DNA of 64,000 nucleotides, taken from the NCBI GenBank assembly GCA_023150875.1, contig JAKLKC010000020.1, positions 41,081-105,080 of the forward strand, read 5' to 3'. The stretch comes from Myxococcota bacterium (GTDB lineage: Bacteria > Myxococcota_A > UBA796 > UBA9615 > JAKLKC01). A program made the position numbers and the translations under genes. A model generated the notes under the pieces. That model was given only the letters and a program-made list of their open reading frames with translations. It did no database searches and was not told the DNA's origin. Below are positions 1-9,299 of the stretch, piece by piece (within the stretch, counting starts at the first letter, position 1; every line of letters starts with the position of its first letter).

Positions 1-414
1 GGTCTGGGGCTCGACGCCGCGCTGCGCCGGGTGGCCGACGAGCTGTCGGACCACCGGGCCCCCCTGGGCTCCGAGCTGCGCCTGACCCACCTGGAGGTCG
101 CCGCGGGGATCCCCCGGGCCGAGGCCCTCCACCGCCTCGCCCGCCGCACCGGGATCGACGACCTGCGCTCCCTGGTGGCGGTCCTGGTGCAGACGGAGCG
201 CTTCGGCACCTCCGTCGCCCAGGCCCTCCGCACCCAGGCGGAGTCCATGCGGACCACCCGCCAGCTCCGGGCCGAGCAGGCGGCGGGGGAGAGCCCGGTC
301 AAGCTCTCGGCGATCCTGGTGGTCTTCCTGCTGCCCTGCCTGGTGATGGTGGTGCTCTCCGGCGCGGCGGTGCGCGTGTACCACGCCCTCTTCCAGGGCG
401 GACTGGGAGGTTGA
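1..414 (+). CDS. tadC: TadC-like inner-membrane pilus assembly protein, 3' end only
   Basis: Only the C-terminal 137 residues lie in the window; the reading frame is open from base 1 and a GTG at 31 is internal. The residues are nearly the same as the C-terminal half of the complete TadC at 10300-11256: a T2SSF domain helix bundle (pattern LRLTHLEVAAGIPRAEALH, then LVQTERFGTSVAQALRTQAE) ending in the hydrophobic segment AILVVFLLPCLVMVVLSGA and a short periplasmic tail. TadC pairs with TadB as the inner-membrane platform of Flp/Tad pili. The next gene starts 3 bases after the stop, so it is translationally coupled. This is the tail of a first tad locus that begins upstream of the window. Confidence 0.9.
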   Translation, partial: GLGLDAALRRVADELSDHRAPLGSELRLTHLEVAAGIPRAEALHRLARRTGIDDLRSLVAVLVQTERFGTSVAQALRTQAESMRTTRQLRAEQAAGESPVKLSAILVVFLLPCLVMVVLSGAAVRVYHALFQGGLGG

Positions 415-417
415 GTC

Positions 418-1218
418 GTGCGCCGCTCCCTCGCCCTGTTCCTCGCCGCCACCCTCGGCGCCGCCGCCCCGACCCCCGCCACGGGGGGTGGCCTGGACGC
501 CCGGCCCGAGCTCGCCTACCACCGCGTGAAGGTGCGGGTGGTGTCCACCCTCATCGCCCGGGGCCGGGCGGACCTGGCCCTCGAGGCCGCCAGCCAGCTC
601 GCCCTGGACGCCCCCGAAGACGCCGCCACCGCGGTGGCCCTCGGCCGGGCCCTGGAGGCTGGCGGCCTGCTGGAGGAGGCGGAGCGCGCCTTCCGCCGCG
701 CCGCCCGCCTGGACCGGAGGGACCCGGTTTCCCGGGACCTGCTGGGGCGGGTGCTGCTCCGACTCGGGCGGACCGCCGAGGCGGTGAGCCAGATCCGCCG
801 GGCCACGGAGCTGGCGCCCTTCCAACCCGCCGTGTGGAACGACCTGGGATTCGCCTGGATGGTGGCCGGGGAACCGGGGAGGGCGGTGGGCGCACTGGAG
901 AGGGCCGTCGAGCTGGACCCCTCGGTCTCCCGGTCCCGGGTCAACCTCGGCTTCGCCCTGGCCGCCGCGGGCCGGGACGAGGAGGCGCTGGCCAGCTTCC
1001 GGGCCCTGCTGGGCCCCGCCGACGCCTATGCCGACCTGGGCCTCGCCCGGGAGCGCAGGGGGGACGCCCCAGGCGCCCGGGAGATGTACCGGGCCGCCCT
1101 CCGCCTCGATCCCCGCCACGGCCCCGCCCGGGAGGGGATCGCCCGGACCGAACCGTCACCCCCCACGGGCGCCTCGGGCGACGCCGTGGGACCGGAGCCG
1201 TCGCATGAGACACCGTGA
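418..1218 (+). CDS. TPR-repeat protein of tad locus 1 (TadD-like)
   Basis: 266 aa from a GTG 3 bases after the tadC stop. An N-terminal hydrophobic signal-like segment (about residues 4-22, no lipobox cysteine) is followed by at least four tetratricopeptide repeats; segments such as ALGRALEAGGLLEEAERAFR and NDLGFAWMVAGEPGRAVGAL show the W/LG-Y-A-F-A-P spacing. TPR proteins in tad clusters (TadD) are periplasmic or outer-membrane assembly factors, and the position after tadC fits that role. It is clearly paralogous to 11451-12269. It lacks the lipid-attachment cysteine of classical TadD, so the exact equivalence is inferred. Confidence 0.82.
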   Translation: MRRSLALFLAATLGAAAPTPATGGGLDARPELAYHRVKVRVVSTLIARGRADLALEAASQLALDAPEDAATAVALGRALEAGGLLEEAERAFRRAARLDRRDPVSRDLLGRVLLRLGRTAEAVSQIRRATELAPFQPAVWNDLGFAWMVAGEPGRAVGALERAVELDPSVSRSRVNLGFALAAAGRDEEALASFRALLGPADAYADLGLARERRGDAPGAREMYRAALRLDPRHGPAREGIARTEPSPPTGASGDAVGPEPSHETP

Positions 1219-1513
1219 CACCCCCGCCCGCCCGTCGGGCCCGGGGGGCCTCGCCGCCCTGACCCTGGCCCTGGCCTCGCTGGCGCTTACGCCGGCGTGC
1301 GTCCGGGAGCACCTCTCCCCCGGCTTCGGGGAGCAGACCCGGCGGGCCCTCTCCCAGCAGTCCGTCCCGCCCCGCGCCTCCGGGGACGACCTGCTGCTGG
1401 TGCTGGACGGAACCTCCGCGGCCCAGATCCACGAGAACTACCGGAAGTCCCTCGCCACCGCCGACACGTCCGAGGAGCTGGGCGCGGCTCCGGACTTCGG
1501 GGAGGGCAAGTGA
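1205..1513 (+). CDS. small lipoprotein of tad locus 1
   Basis: 102 aa, ATG at 1205, overlapping the end of the TPR gene by 14 bases. The N-terminus is a lipoprotein signal with lipobox LTPAC (Cys about residue 32), followed by a short mature domain containing VREHLSPGFGE, VLDGTSAAQIHENYRKSL and a C-terminal PDFGEGK. The same pattern recurs in the paralog at 12256-12552, which supports it as a real gene conserved with the tad tail. No wider family is recognised. It is likely an outer-membrane-associated accessory factor of the pilus, by context only. Confidence 0.75.
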   Translation: MRHRDTPARPSGPGGLAALTLALASLALTPACVREHLSPGFGEQTRRALSQQSVPPRASGDDLLLVLDGTSAAQIHENYRKSLATADTSEELGAAPDFGEGK

Positions 1514-2655
1514 ACGGCGGGCCGAGGCGCCCGCGGAGGTCCACCCGCCCCGGGGTGATGGGGAGCGGCGCCCCCCCGGCCCTCGCCGGAGAGCGCGGGT
1601 CGGTGGCGGCGACCACGGCGGTCCTGATCGTCGTCCTGCTGGTCTTCGCCGCCCTCACCGTGGACGTGGGCCTCGCCACCCTCGCCCGGCGGCACCTCCA
1701 GAACGCCGGGGACGCCGCGGCCCTGGACGGGGCCGCGGAGCTGGACGGGACCCAGGCGGGCCTGGACCGCGCCCGGGCCCGGGCGGAGGCGGTGGCCGCC
1801 GCCCACGCCGCCCTCCGGGACCCGGTGGTCCTCTCCCAAGGAGGGGGTGACGGCACCCCCGACGTGCAGGTGGGGACCTGGGACTTCGCCGCCGCCACCT
1901 TCACCGAGTCCGGCGACCCGGCCGCGGTCAACGCGGTGCGGGTGCAGGCGCGCCGGTACTCCGCCCGGGGCGAGGGGATCGCCACCACCTTCGGCCAGCT
2001 CGCCGGGGTGGCGGCGATGGACGTCGGCTCCGACGCGATCGCCGTGGGCGGCGGCGCGGGCGAGGTGGAGTGCGCCTCCCCGGTGGCCGTCCCCCGTTGC
2101 TCCATGGACCTGAACCCGAGCTGGTGCGTCGATCCCGTGCCGCTGAGCTTCAACCCCTCCACCACCAACACCGCGGGCTTCGGGGTGTTCGCGGGCACCG
2201 CCTCCACCCCCAACATCGCCGCCCAGCTCCAGACGTGCTCCGACTACCGCGTCGGCGACACCCTCTGCCTCGGCAACGGCGCCAACCTCGCCTCCCCCCA
2301 GATCTACCAGCCGATGGTGGACTCCATCGTCGCCGGCGAGCCCTGGGACGACGCCACCCGCCCCCTTCCCGCCCAGGACCCCGCCTCCGAGGTCCCCTCC
2401 GGGGACTACGGGAAGGTGTGGCGCACCTGGATCCCCGTCTTCGACGACGGGGGGAGCTTCTGCAGCCCTCCGGACAACTACAACCAGTGCGGGTGGAAGG
2501 TGGACAGCTTCGTCCCCTTCGCGATGTACGACGTGTTGGCCCACGGCAGCACCAAGACCGTGCTGGGCTTCTTCGACTGCGACGCGACCCCCGGCCTGGC
2601 CTACGCCGGCGGGACCGTCTTCGACACCGAGGCCCGCCCCCGCCTGGTCCGCTGA
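1510..2655 (+). CDS. TadG-like Flp pilus assembly protein (locus 1)
   Basis: 381 aa. The chosen GTG (1510) overlaps the TGA of the lipoprotein gene and has GGAGGG 4-9 bases upstream; an ATG at 1558 is an alternative. Near the N-terminus is the TadE/TadG-type transmembrane segment (VAATTAVLIVVLLVFAALTV) followed by the RRHLQNAGDAAALDGA pattern typical of TadG-like proteins, whose short motif follows the membrane helix. The long C-terminal extracytoplasmic part contains several cysteines and the sequence GDYGKVWRTWIPVF. It is a close paralog of 12556-13653. TadG-like proteins are membrane-anchored minor components of Flp pilus machines. Confidence 0.85.
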   Translation: MNGGPRRPRRSTRPGVMGSGAPPALAGERGSVAATTAVLIVVLLVFAALTVDVGLATLARRHLQNAGDAAALDGAAELDGTQAGLDRARARAEAVAAAHAALRDPVVLSQGGGDGTPDVQVGTWDFAAATFTESGDPAAVNAVRVQARRYSARGEGIATTFGQLAGVAAMDVGSDAIAVGGGAGEVECASPVAVPRCSMDLNPSWCVDPVPLSFNPSTTNTAGFGVFAGTASTPNIAAQLQTCSDYRVGDTLCLGNGANLASPQIYQPMVDSIVAGEPWDDATRPLPAQDPASEVPSGDYGKVWRTWIPVFDDGGSFCSPPDNYNQCGWKVDSFVPFAMYDVLAHGSTKTVLGFFDCDATPGLAYAGGTVFDTEARPRLVR

Positions 2656-3413
2656 TCCGCCGCGCCCCCCTCGCCGCCGGGGCCCTCGACCTCGAGCCCA
2701 CCGCGAGTCCGTCCGATGGGATGAGGGAGCGACTCCTCCCCGAGCCCTCGGCGTCCCCGGGGGGGGCGGACCGGGGCACTTCGGTGCGCTGCCCCCACGG
2801 ATGATGCTTCTATGGCGTGAGAAGACCCCCAGGAGTCATCCAGGACCGGATTCCGCCGATTCGACCTGGATTCCCTCGTTCTTCGGGCTATAAGAGGCGG
2901 TTTTTTCACCGCTTGGCGTGCGGCGTTCCCCTGTGGGGCGACGGAGGCGGAGACCTCGGATCCCCGCCGAGGGGCGGACGGCGCGGTCCCCGCCCCCATC
3001 CAGGCGGTCCGGCCCCCCCCCGGGAGCGCCGCCCCCACCCGCCCGCACCCTTCGCGCTCGCCGCAATAGATGTAACGCCACGCGCGCGAGCGCACGTTCC
3101 TCGCAAGAGATCCTTGACGTGTCTCCGCCCCGCGGGTCACGGGAATCTCGATCTGGACGTGAAGATTCCGTAGCGGACCCATCCGGGGCATGCTACACAT
3201 TTCTTCACGGGGAGCTTTCGCCAGAACACGACGGCGGACACGCTCGGGAGACCCATCCCGAGGACGAACGGCACAGGTGCGCCCGCGCCGGCCGATACAC
3301 TTTCCGGCCCAGGAGGGGACCGGCATCACTGGCGACGAGGGGGTATTGGACCGCCCCCCACCCGCCACACCGCGCCACGCCCGAGGCGTGCATCCGCGGG
3401 AGGAGTCCGTCCC
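2656..3413. other. 758-base noncoding region upstream of flp
   Basis: No convincing gene is seen; the open frames here lack start context and family features. It separates the tail of tad locus 1 from flp, and GC falls slightly around 2800-2920 and 3110-3310. A 7-base inverted repeat GGAATCT/AGATTCC lies at 3142-3148 and 3163-3169, about 245 bases upstream of flp, and could be an operator. I see no clear sigma70 or sigma54 consensus promoter, although a long leader before a pilin gene is a common place for regulation. Confidence 0.5.
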
Positions 3414-3575
3414 ATGCGCTCGATCCAGAAGCTCGTCCGTGAGGAGAAGGGGGCCGTCAGCACCGAGTACACCGTGCTCCTCGCCCTGGTGGCCCTCGCC
3501 CTGATCGTGGTGGCCGGCGACCTCGCCACCAAGATCGAGTCGGTGTTCGCGAGCGTCATCGCCGGCCTGCCGTGA
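3414..3575 (+). CDS. flp: Flp-type major pilin
   Basis: 53 aa, ATG at 3414 with GGGAGGAG about 10 bases upstream. The short basic leader ends in EEKG, followed by AVSTEYTVLLALVALALIVV. This is the Flp prepilin pattern: cleavage after Gly, Glu at +5, Tyr at +6, then a hydrophobic helix of about 20 residues. It is the structural subunit of the Tad pilus, processed by a prepilin peptidase (TadV/CpaA) that is not in this window. It is the first gene of the complete tad locus and is followed by a strong hairpin before tadE, which would favour higher pilin expression than the assembly genes. Confidence 0.93.
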   Translation: MRSIQKLVREEKGAVSTEYTVLLALVALALIVVAGDLATKIESVFASVIAGLP

Positions 3576-3630
3576 ACGTGGCGGATCGGACCCCCTGGGT
3601 GTAGGCGGAGGTCCGAACGGGTCCAACTCC

Positions 3631-3662
3631 GCCCCGGTTCTCCGATAAGGGGGAACCGGGGC
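3631..3662 (+). terminator. strong hairpin between flp and tadE
   Basis: A perfect 10-base stem (GCCCCGGTTC at 3631-3640, GAACCGGGGC at 3653-3662) extends by three further pairs around the loop GATAAG. There is no U-tract, so it may act as a partial terminator or as an RNA-stabilising 3' structure that raises pilin mRNA over the downstream genes. It sits 55 bases after the flp stop and 25 before tadE. Confidence 0.5.
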
Positions 3663-3686
3663 GGCGGACCCTCCGGGGAGCGAGCG

Positions 3687-4103
3687 GTGCGGAAGGTGAT
3701 CCGACGAGCGGAGTGCCGGGGGAGCGTGGCGGTCGAGTTCGCGATCGTGCTCCCGGTCTTCGTGTCGCTCCTGCTGGGGGTGACGGAGTACGGGTGGCTC
3801 TTCTACACCGAGGTCATCGTCGCCAACGCCGCCAGGGAGGGGGCCCGGGTCGGGGTGACCCTGGCCCCCGGCGACGCCGTGGACGGACCCACCGCGGCCC
3901 AGGAGCGGGCGGCCGCCTACCTGGCGGCGTCGGGCCTCTCCTGCACGGGGGGCTGCGCCGTCGCCGCCTCGGACGCCGGCACGGCGCCGGCCCGGATGCT
4001 GGACGTCGAGGTCACCTACCCCTACCAGCCCCTCATCGGCTTCGTGCCGACACCGGCCGACGTGGTGGCGCGGTCGTCCATGCGCTACGAGGTGCAGTTC
4101 TGA
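3687..4103 (+). CDS. tadE: TadE-like pseudopilin
   Basis: 138 aa from a GTG at 3687. The N-terminus RGSVAVEFAIVLPVFVSLLL matches the TadE signature: Gly before the cleavage site, Glu at +5 (GSVAVEF), then a hydrophobic helix and the segment EYGWLFYTEVIVANAAREGAR. The rest is a small extracytoplasmic domain with one cysteine pair (SCTGGC). TadE pseudopilins are processed by the prepilin peptidase and are needed for Flp pilus assembly. It lies between flp and cpaB in the usual tad order. Confidence 0.88.
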   Translation: MRKVIRRAECRGSVAVEFAIVLPVFVSLLLGVTEYGWLFYTEVIVANAAREGARVGVTLAPGDAVDGPTAAQERAAAYLAASGLSCTGGCAVAASDAGTAPARMLDVEVTYPYQPLIGFVPTPADVVARSSMRYEVQF

Positions 4104-4157
4104 CTCGGGTCTCGCCAGACCGGAGTCTGCCCGCGCCTCGGGAGGAGTGACAGGTCG

Positions 4158-5057
4158 ATGTCCCGTCCCACAGATCGCTCCAGGGGCCGCTCCCTCGTCT
4201 TCTCGGCCGTCGCGGTCCTCGCGGCGGCGCTGGGGGCCCCGCTCCTCTTGTCCTCCCTGAAGCAGGCGTCCCGCCAGGAGGTGGGCACCCGCCCCGTGGT
4301 GGTGGCCGCCGAGGACCTCCACCCCGCCCAGGTGCTGGAGCCCACCGACCTGAAGGTGGAGACCTGGCCCGAGGACATGGTCCCCGAGGACGCCGCTTCG
4401 GAGGTGGCGCCGCTGGTGGGCCGGACCGTCCGGCAGGACCTGCTCACCGGCGAGCCGGTGCGGGAGTACCGCCTGGCGGACGCCGAGAGGGGCCGCGGCC
4501 TTCACGCCCTCATCGAGCCGGGACACCGGGCGATGGCGCTCCGGGTGGACGAGCAGGTGGGGGTCAGCGGGTTCATCCTCCCCAACAACATCGTCGACGT
4601 GATCGTGGCCATGCGCCCCCGCACCGGCGGCGGGGAGTGGCGGGCCCGGACCGTCCTCCAGAAGGCCCGGGTGCTGGCGGTGGGCGCCGAGACCGAGACC
4701 CGGGGCAACAAGGCGGTGAGCGTCGGGACCGTCACCCTGATGGTGACCCCCGAGGAGCAGGAGCAGCTCACCATGGCCATCGCCGAGGGGAAGGTGTCGT
4801 TGTCGCTGCGGAACGACGTGGACCTCGCCCTCGCCGACACCCCCGGGGTCTCGGTCCGGGACGTGGTGGGGGGCGGCGAGGCCGCTCCCGCCCGCGCCAC
4901 CCGCTCCCAGGGCTCGCGCCGGGCCGTCGCGTCCCGGGCGCCCGCCGCCCCCGCCGAGCCGCCCCCCGCCGCCGCGCCCACCCACGACGTCGAGGTCTAC
5001 CGGGGCGGCAACGCCGAGACCCGCTCCTTCACCGCGCCCAACGGGGATGGTTCATGA
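4158..5057 (+). CDS. cpaB: Flp pilus assembly protein CpaB/RcpC
   Basis: 299 aa, ATG at 4158 preceded by GGGAGGAG. One N-terminal membrane segment (VFSAVAVLAAALGAPLLL) is followed by a SAF domain (RPVVVAAEDLHPAQVLEPTD ... GRTVRQDLLTGEPV, about residues 45-105) and the RcpC/CpaB domain (FILPNNIVDVIVAMRP ... LMVTPEEQEQLTMAIAEGKV). The C-terminal 75 residues are Ala/Pro-rich and low in complexity. CpaB is a periplasmic partner of the secretin, thought to help gate or anchor it. The stop overlaps the start of the secretin gene (ATGA at 5054-5057). Confidence 0.92.
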   Translation: MSRPTDRSRGRSLVFSAVAVLAAALGAPLLLSSLKQASRQEVGTRPVVVAAEDLHPAQVLEPTDLKVETWPEDMVPEDAASEVAPLVGRTVRQDLLTGEPVREYRLADAERGRGLHALIEPGHRAMALRVDEQVGVSGFILPNNIVDVIVAMRPRTGGGEWRARTVLQKARVLAVGAETETRGNKAVSVGTVTLMVTPEEQEQLTMAIAEGKVSLSLRNDVDLALADTPGVSVRDVVGGGEAAPARATRSQGSRRAVASRAPAAPAEPPPAAAPTHDVEVYRGGNAETRSFTAPNGDGS

Positions 5058-6586
5058 CGAATCGTGGTCCTTCGCTCCCGAGGCGGCTCCCCACCCTCGC
5101 CGGGGTGCTCGCGCTGTCGTCGGCTCTGCTGGCCGCCGGTCCCGAGGGCACCCCCGGCGACGCCGCGGCCCAGCCCCCCGATCCGCCGGCCCGCGTCCAC
5201 GCCGCCTCCGGCCCCCTGGACATCCGGGAGGCCGGCGCACCCAACAAGGCCATCCACCTCGAGGTGGGCAAGAGCCGGGCCTACAACCTGACCCGCCCGG
5301 TGATACGGGTGTCGCTGACGGACCCCCAGGTGGCCGACGTGGCGGTGCTCAGCCCCAGCGAGGTGCTGGTCTCGGGCAAGAAGACCGGCGCCACCAGCCT
5401 GTACCTGTGGGCCGACCAGGCGCGGCCCGTGGTGGTGGACGTGCTGGTCAACCGCGACCTGGGCTCCCTCCGGGCCCGGGTGGCGGAGATCCCCGGGGCC
5501 GGCGACGTGCGCCTGTCGGCGGTGGGGGAGAGGGTGGTGGCCTCGGGAGGGGTGCCGGACCTCCAGACCATGGACGCCGTCGCCTCGGTGGTGCGCCTCT
5601 TCGACGACGAGTTCTCCAACCTCCTGTCGATCCACGGCGACAACCAGGTGCAGCTCGAGGTGCGGTTCGCCGAGGTCTCCCGCACCGCCGTCCGCCAGTC
5701 GGGCCTCAACGCCATGTGGGACGGGGGGGACTTCTTCGTCGCCCAGACCGCCCCCGGCTCCACCCAGGGGGGCGGCACGATCTTCCCCTCGGCGGGCGGG
5801 CTCACCTCCCGGGCGGGGGCGGCGGGGATCGACGCCCTGTCCATGCCCTCCCCCATCGGCGCCGAGACCTTCAACCTGTTCTTCACCGCCGCGGGGATCG
5901 GGCTGAACGCGGTGCTGGCGATGCTGGAGCAGGAGGGGCTCTCCAAGACCCTGGCCCAGCCCACCCTGGTGGCGATGTCGGGGCAGGAGGCCAGCTTCCT
6001 CGCGGGCGGCGAGTTCCCCATCCCCGCCGCCCAGACCGACCGCACCGTCACCATCGTGTTCAAGGAGTTCGGGGTCAAGCTCCAGTTCCTCCCCACGGTG
6101 CTGGGCGCGTCCACCATCGACCTGAAGGTGATGGTGGAGGTCTCGGACCTGGACTACGGCAACGAGATCCAGCTCCAGGGGGTGCGGATCCCCGGGATCG
6201 TCGCCCGGCGGGGCGAGACCCACCTGCGGGTGAACGCCGGGGAGTCCTTCGCCATCGCCGGCCTCCTCTCCGACATCGTGCGCTCCCGGGTGGACGAGGT
6301 GCCCGGGCTCGGGCGGATCCCCTTGCTGGGCGCCCTCTTCCGGTCCACCTCGTTCAAGCGGTCGGAGTCGGAGCTGGTGGTCACCGTCACCCCCCGCCTG
6401 GTGCGGCCGGTGCCCGAGGGGGAGATGCCGCCCCTCCCCGGCGAGGGGGTCCTGAACGACCCCAACGACATCGAGCTCTTCTTCCTGGGCCTCGACCGGT
6501 CCCTGGCGGGGCCGGGGGGACGGAACAGCGCCGTCGCCCCCACCGGCGCGGGGACGGTGGCGGGCGAGGTGGGTTACGCGCGCTGA
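5054..6586 (+). CDS. rcpA: Tad pilus outer-membrane secretin (RcpA/CpaC)
   Basis: 510 aa, ATG overlapping the cpaB stop. A signal peptide (LPTLAGVLALSSALLAAG) is followed by the secretin N-terminal domain typical of pilus secretins (VGKSRAYNLTRPVIRVSLTD, LSPSEVLVSGKKTGATSLYL), a BON-like segment, and the C-terminal secretin domain with QVQLEVRFAEVSRT, LAQPTLVAMSGQEASFLAGGE and the closing pattern VPGLGRIPLLGALFRS followed by SESELVVTVTPRLV. It forms the outer-membrane pore through which the Flp pilus exits. The length and order (cpaB-rcpA-tadZ) match tad loci elsewhere. Confidence 0.94.
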   Translation: MTNRGPSLPRRLPTLAGVLALSSALLAAGPEGTPGDAAAQPPDPPARVHAASGPLDIREAGAPNKAIHLEVGKSRAYNLTRPVIRVSLTDPQVADVAVLSPSEVLVSGKKTGATSLYLWADQARPVVVDVLVNRDLGSLRARVAEIPGAGDVRLSAVGERVVASGGVPDLQTMDAVASVVRLFDDEFSNLLSIHGDNQVQLEVRFAEVSRTAVRQSGLNAMWDGGDFFVAQTAPGSTQGGGTIFPSAGGLTSRAGAAGIDALSMPSPIGAETFNLFFTAAGIGLNAVLAMLEQEGLSKTLAQPTLVAMSGQEASFLAGGEFPIPAAQTDRTVTIVFKEFGVKLQFLPTVLGASTIDLKVMVEVSDLDYGNEIQLQGVRIPGIVARRGETHLRVNAGESFAIAGLLSDIVRSRVDEVPGLGRIPLLGALFRSTSFKRSESELVVTVTPRLVRPVPEGEMPPLPGEGVLNDPNDIELFFLGLDRSLAGPGGRNSAVAPTGAGTVAGEVGYAR

Positions 6587-6634
6587 GGGTGGCGGCCCGC
6601 GGCGGGCCGGGCGGCAACACGGGAGAACGCGGAC

Positions 6635-7849
6635 GTGCACAGCTCGAAGCCCAACGGAGTGAACGGGAGCGACGGGAGGGGGCTCCGCCTCGCCCTGGTG
6701 GGGCTCCCGGACAACGTCGTCGACGACGTCCGCACGGCGTCCCCGCCGGGGTGGATCGAGGTGGCCTCCGAGGCGTCCCCCCGGGGGGTCGCGGCCCGCC
6801 TCGCCCCCCATGGCCCCGACGCGGTGCTGATGCACGCCGGGCCCGGGACCGACCACGTCTGGACGGAGCTGCCCGAGCTGCGCCGCCTCGTCCCCGGCTG
6901 TCGCATCCTGCTGCTCAGCGAGGTGAAGGACCCCGACCAGATCCTGCGGGCGATGCGGGAGGGGGCGTCGGAGTACATCGTCCTGCCCGAGGACCTGGGC
7001 GAGCTGGCCCGGTGTCTCGCCGACCTCGCCTCCACCCGGGGAGCCTCGGGCGGCGGGAGCCACCCCGTCATCGCCGTGGTGGGGGCCAGCGGCGGGGTGG
7101 GGACGACGACGTTCGCGGTCCACCTGGCGGGCGAGATGAACGCCCGCCGGCCCTCCCACGTCGCCCTGGTGGACGTGAACCCCGTCGCCCCCGACGTGGG
7201 TGTCGTCCTGGACGTGGAGCTGCCGTTCAGCCTCCTGGACGTCATGCGGAACGTGCATCGCCTGGACGACACGCTCCTCCACGGCGTCGTCAACCGGCAC
7301 CCCACCGGCCTCGCCGTGGTGGCCCTTCCCGAGGACGAGGAGGCCCGGGCGGAGATCGCCCGCCTGGGCACCGGGGCGCCGCTGCGGGCTCTGGAAGTGC
7401 TGCGCCGGAGCTTCGAGGCGGTGGTCCTGGACTGCGGCTCGGTGCCCGATCCCTACACCGCTCCCCTGGCGGCCTCGGCGGACCGGGTGCTGCTGGTGGT
7501 CCACGCCTCGATGGTCTCCCTCAAGAACGCCCTGCGGCGGTTGGAGTGGCTCAAGTCCAGCGGCGTGCGGGGGGAGGCGATCTCCGTGGTGGTGAACCGC
7601 CACGGGGGCCGATCGGCCCGGCTGAAGGACGGAGACATCGAGGAGAGCCTGGGCTGCGCCATCGTCGCCACCCTCCCCTCGGACTCCGCCGTCGGGACCG
7701 CCCTGGACGACGGCCGGCTCCTGGCGGCGGAGAAGTCCCTCACGCCCCTGCGGCGCGAGCTGGCCCGCCTCTCCGAGCCCTGGCTCGCCCCACCCGCCCG
7801 GGCGCCCCGCAAGCTGGGGATCGGCCTGTTCGCGAGGCTCTTCGCATGA
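6635..7849 (+). CDS. tadZ: TadZ/CpaE-like pilus localisation ATPase
   Basis: 404 aa, GTG at 6635. Residues about 15-130 form a receiver-like (ARD) domain ([16 protein letters not shown] ... [20 protein letters not shown] ... [11 protein letters not shown]), and residues about 145-385 a ParA/MinD-type P-loop ATPase. The deviant Walker A reads [10 protein letters not shown] (150-159), with Thr where the P-loop lysine is normally found; such atypical P-loops are known in TadZ/CpaE. The switch region [23 protein letters not shown] is visible. TadZ proteins localise the tad machine to the pole. It lies between the secretin and the tadA ATPase. Confidence 0.9.
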   Translation: MHSSKPNGVNGSDGRGLRLALVGLPDNVVDDVRTASPPGWIEVASEASPRGVAARLAPHGPDAVLMHAGPGTDHVWTELPELRRLVPGCRILLLSEVKDPDQILRAMREGASEYIVLPEDLGELARCLADLASTRGASGGGSHPVIAVVGASGGVGTTTFAVHLAGEMNARRPSHVALVDVNPVAPDVGVVLDVELPFSLLDVMRNVHRLDDTLLHGVVNRHPTGLAVVALPEDEEARAEIARLGTGAPLRALEVLRRSFEAVVLDCGSVPDPYTAPLAASADRVLLVVHASMVSLKNALRRLEWLKSSGVRGEAISVVVNRHGGRSARLKDGDIEESLGCAIVATLPSDSAVGTALDDGRLLAAEKSLTPLRRELARLSEPWLAPPARAPRKLGIGLFARLFA

Positions 7850-7916
7850 GACGAGAAACCGGAGTCCGCCCGCCGAGCCCCCGGGAGCCCGCACCGGCGG
7901 CGGCGAGGGAGGGAGC

Positions 7917-9260
7917 ATGAGCGCGGTCCAGGGATGGTCCCGCCTGGGCGCCCGGGTGGCGGCCCCCGCCCCGGTGGATGGGGTGGGCCCCGACGCCTAC
8001 CAGGAGCTGAAGGCCGCCCTCCACCGGGAGCTGGTGGAGCACCTGGACCTCAGCGCCATGCGGGAGACGGACGGCGACCGCCTGGGCGAGGAGGTGCGGG
8101 TCCTCGTGCAGCGCCTCGTCGCCGAGAGGGCCCTGCCCCTCAACCGCATGGAGCGGGAGCGGATCGCCGTCGAGGTCCGGGACGAGGTGCTGGGCCTGGG
8201 TCCCCTGGAGCCCCTGCTGGCGGACCCCACCATCACCGACATCCTGATCAACGGCCCCCGCACGGTGTACGTGGAGCGCAACGGGCAGCTCCGCCTGACC
8301 GACACGAGGTTCCGGGACGACACCCACCTCCTCCAGATCCTGGACCGGATCGTGAGCCCGGTGGGGCGGCGCATCGACGAGACGTCGCCCATGGTGGACG
8401 CCCGGCTCCGGGACGGCTCCCGGGTCAACGCCATCATCCCCCCCCTGGCCCTGGACGGCCCGGTGGTCTCCATCCGGCGCTTCGGCGCCCGCCCCCTGAC
8501 GGGTCAGGACCTGGTGAAGGGGAGGGCCCTGCCCGCGGCGGTCCTGGAGGTGCTGCTGGCGGTGGTGAAGGCTCGGCTGAACGTGCTGATCTCGGGGGGC
8601 ACCGGCTCCGGGAAGACCACGATGCTCAACGCCCTCAGCGCCGCCATCCCGGCGACGGAGCGCATCGTCACCATCGAGGACGCCGCCGAGCTCCAGCTCC
8701 AGCAGCCCCACGTCGTGCGACTAGAGACCCGCCCGTCGAACCTGGAGGGCAAGGGGGAGGTGGCCCAGCGGGACCTCCTGCGGAACGCCCTGCGGATGCG
8801 CCCGGACCGCATCGTCATCGGCGAGTGCCGGGGCACCGAGGCCCTGGACATGCTCCAGGCGATGAACACCGGCCACGAGGGTTCCATGACCACCATCCAC
8901 GCCAACACCGGGCGGGACGCCCTGGCGCGGCTGGAGACGATGATCGGCATGGCCCAGTCAAACCTCGCCGAGAGGGTCATGCGACAGCAGATCGCCCGGA
9001 GCCTCGACGTCGTGATACAGCTCAACCGCCTCTCGGACGGCAGCCGGCGGGTGATGCAGGTGGCGGAGGTCACGGGGATGGAGGGAGACATCGTCACCCT
9101 CCAGGACCTGTTCGTGTTCGAGCAGAGGGGGGTCGACGACGACGGGAGGGTCCGGGGGAAGTTCCGGGCGACGAGGGTGCGACCCACCTTCGACGCCCGG
9201 CTCCGCGCCCGGGGGATCTCCCTGCCGTCGTCGGTGTGGGAGTCGGAGATGGACTTGTGA
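7917..9260 (+). CDS. tadA: Flp pilus assembly ATPase TadA/CpaF
   Basis: 447 aa, ATG at 7917 with GAGGGAGGGAG just upstream. It is a type II/IV secretion ATPase: N-terminal domain ([20 protein letters not shown]), Walker [10 protein letters not shown] (227-235), Asp box [10 protein letters not shown], Walker [13 protein letters not shown] (295-306) and His box [14 protein letters not shown] (317-330). It hydrolyses ATP in the cytoplasm to drive pilus extension through TadB/TadC. All key motifs are intact and the length is usual for the family. Confidence 0.96.
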   Translation: MSAVQGWSRLGARVAAPAPVDGVGPDAYQELKAALHRELVEHLDLSAMRETDGDRLGEEVRVLVQRLVAERALPLNRMERERIAVEVRDEVLGLGPLEPLLADPTITDILINGPRTVYVERNGQLRLTDTRFRDDTHLLQILDRIVSPVGRRIDETSPMVDARLRDGSRVNAIIPPLALDGPVVSIRRFGARPLTGQDLVKGRALPAAVLEVLLAVVKARLNVLISGGTGSGKTTMLNALSAAIPATERIVTIEDAAELQLQQPHVVRLETRPSNLEGKGEVAQRDLLRNALRMRPDRIVIGECRGTEALDMLQAMNTGHEGSMTTIHANTGRDALARLETMIGMAQSNLAERVMRQQIARSLDVVIQLNRLSDGSRRVMQVAEVTGMEGDIVTLQDLFVFEQRGVDDDGRVRGKFRATRVRPTFDARLRARGISLPSSVWESEMDL

Positions 9261-9299
9261 GACACGAGAAGGACCGGCACGACGGGGGCGGGTAGGAAC

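Noticed and set aside
2880..2925. Rho-independent terminator at GCGGTTTTTTCACCGC
   Set aside because: The T-run sits in the loop between GCGG and CCGC, not after a stem.
2817..3173. 118-codon open frame in the flp leader
   Set aside because: Arg/Pro-rich, no ribosome site, no family pattern.
2601..4985. 794-codon open frame on the - strand over flp, tadE and cpaB
   Set aside because: Antisense to clear tad genes, with no domain features; long stop-free frames are expected at this GC.
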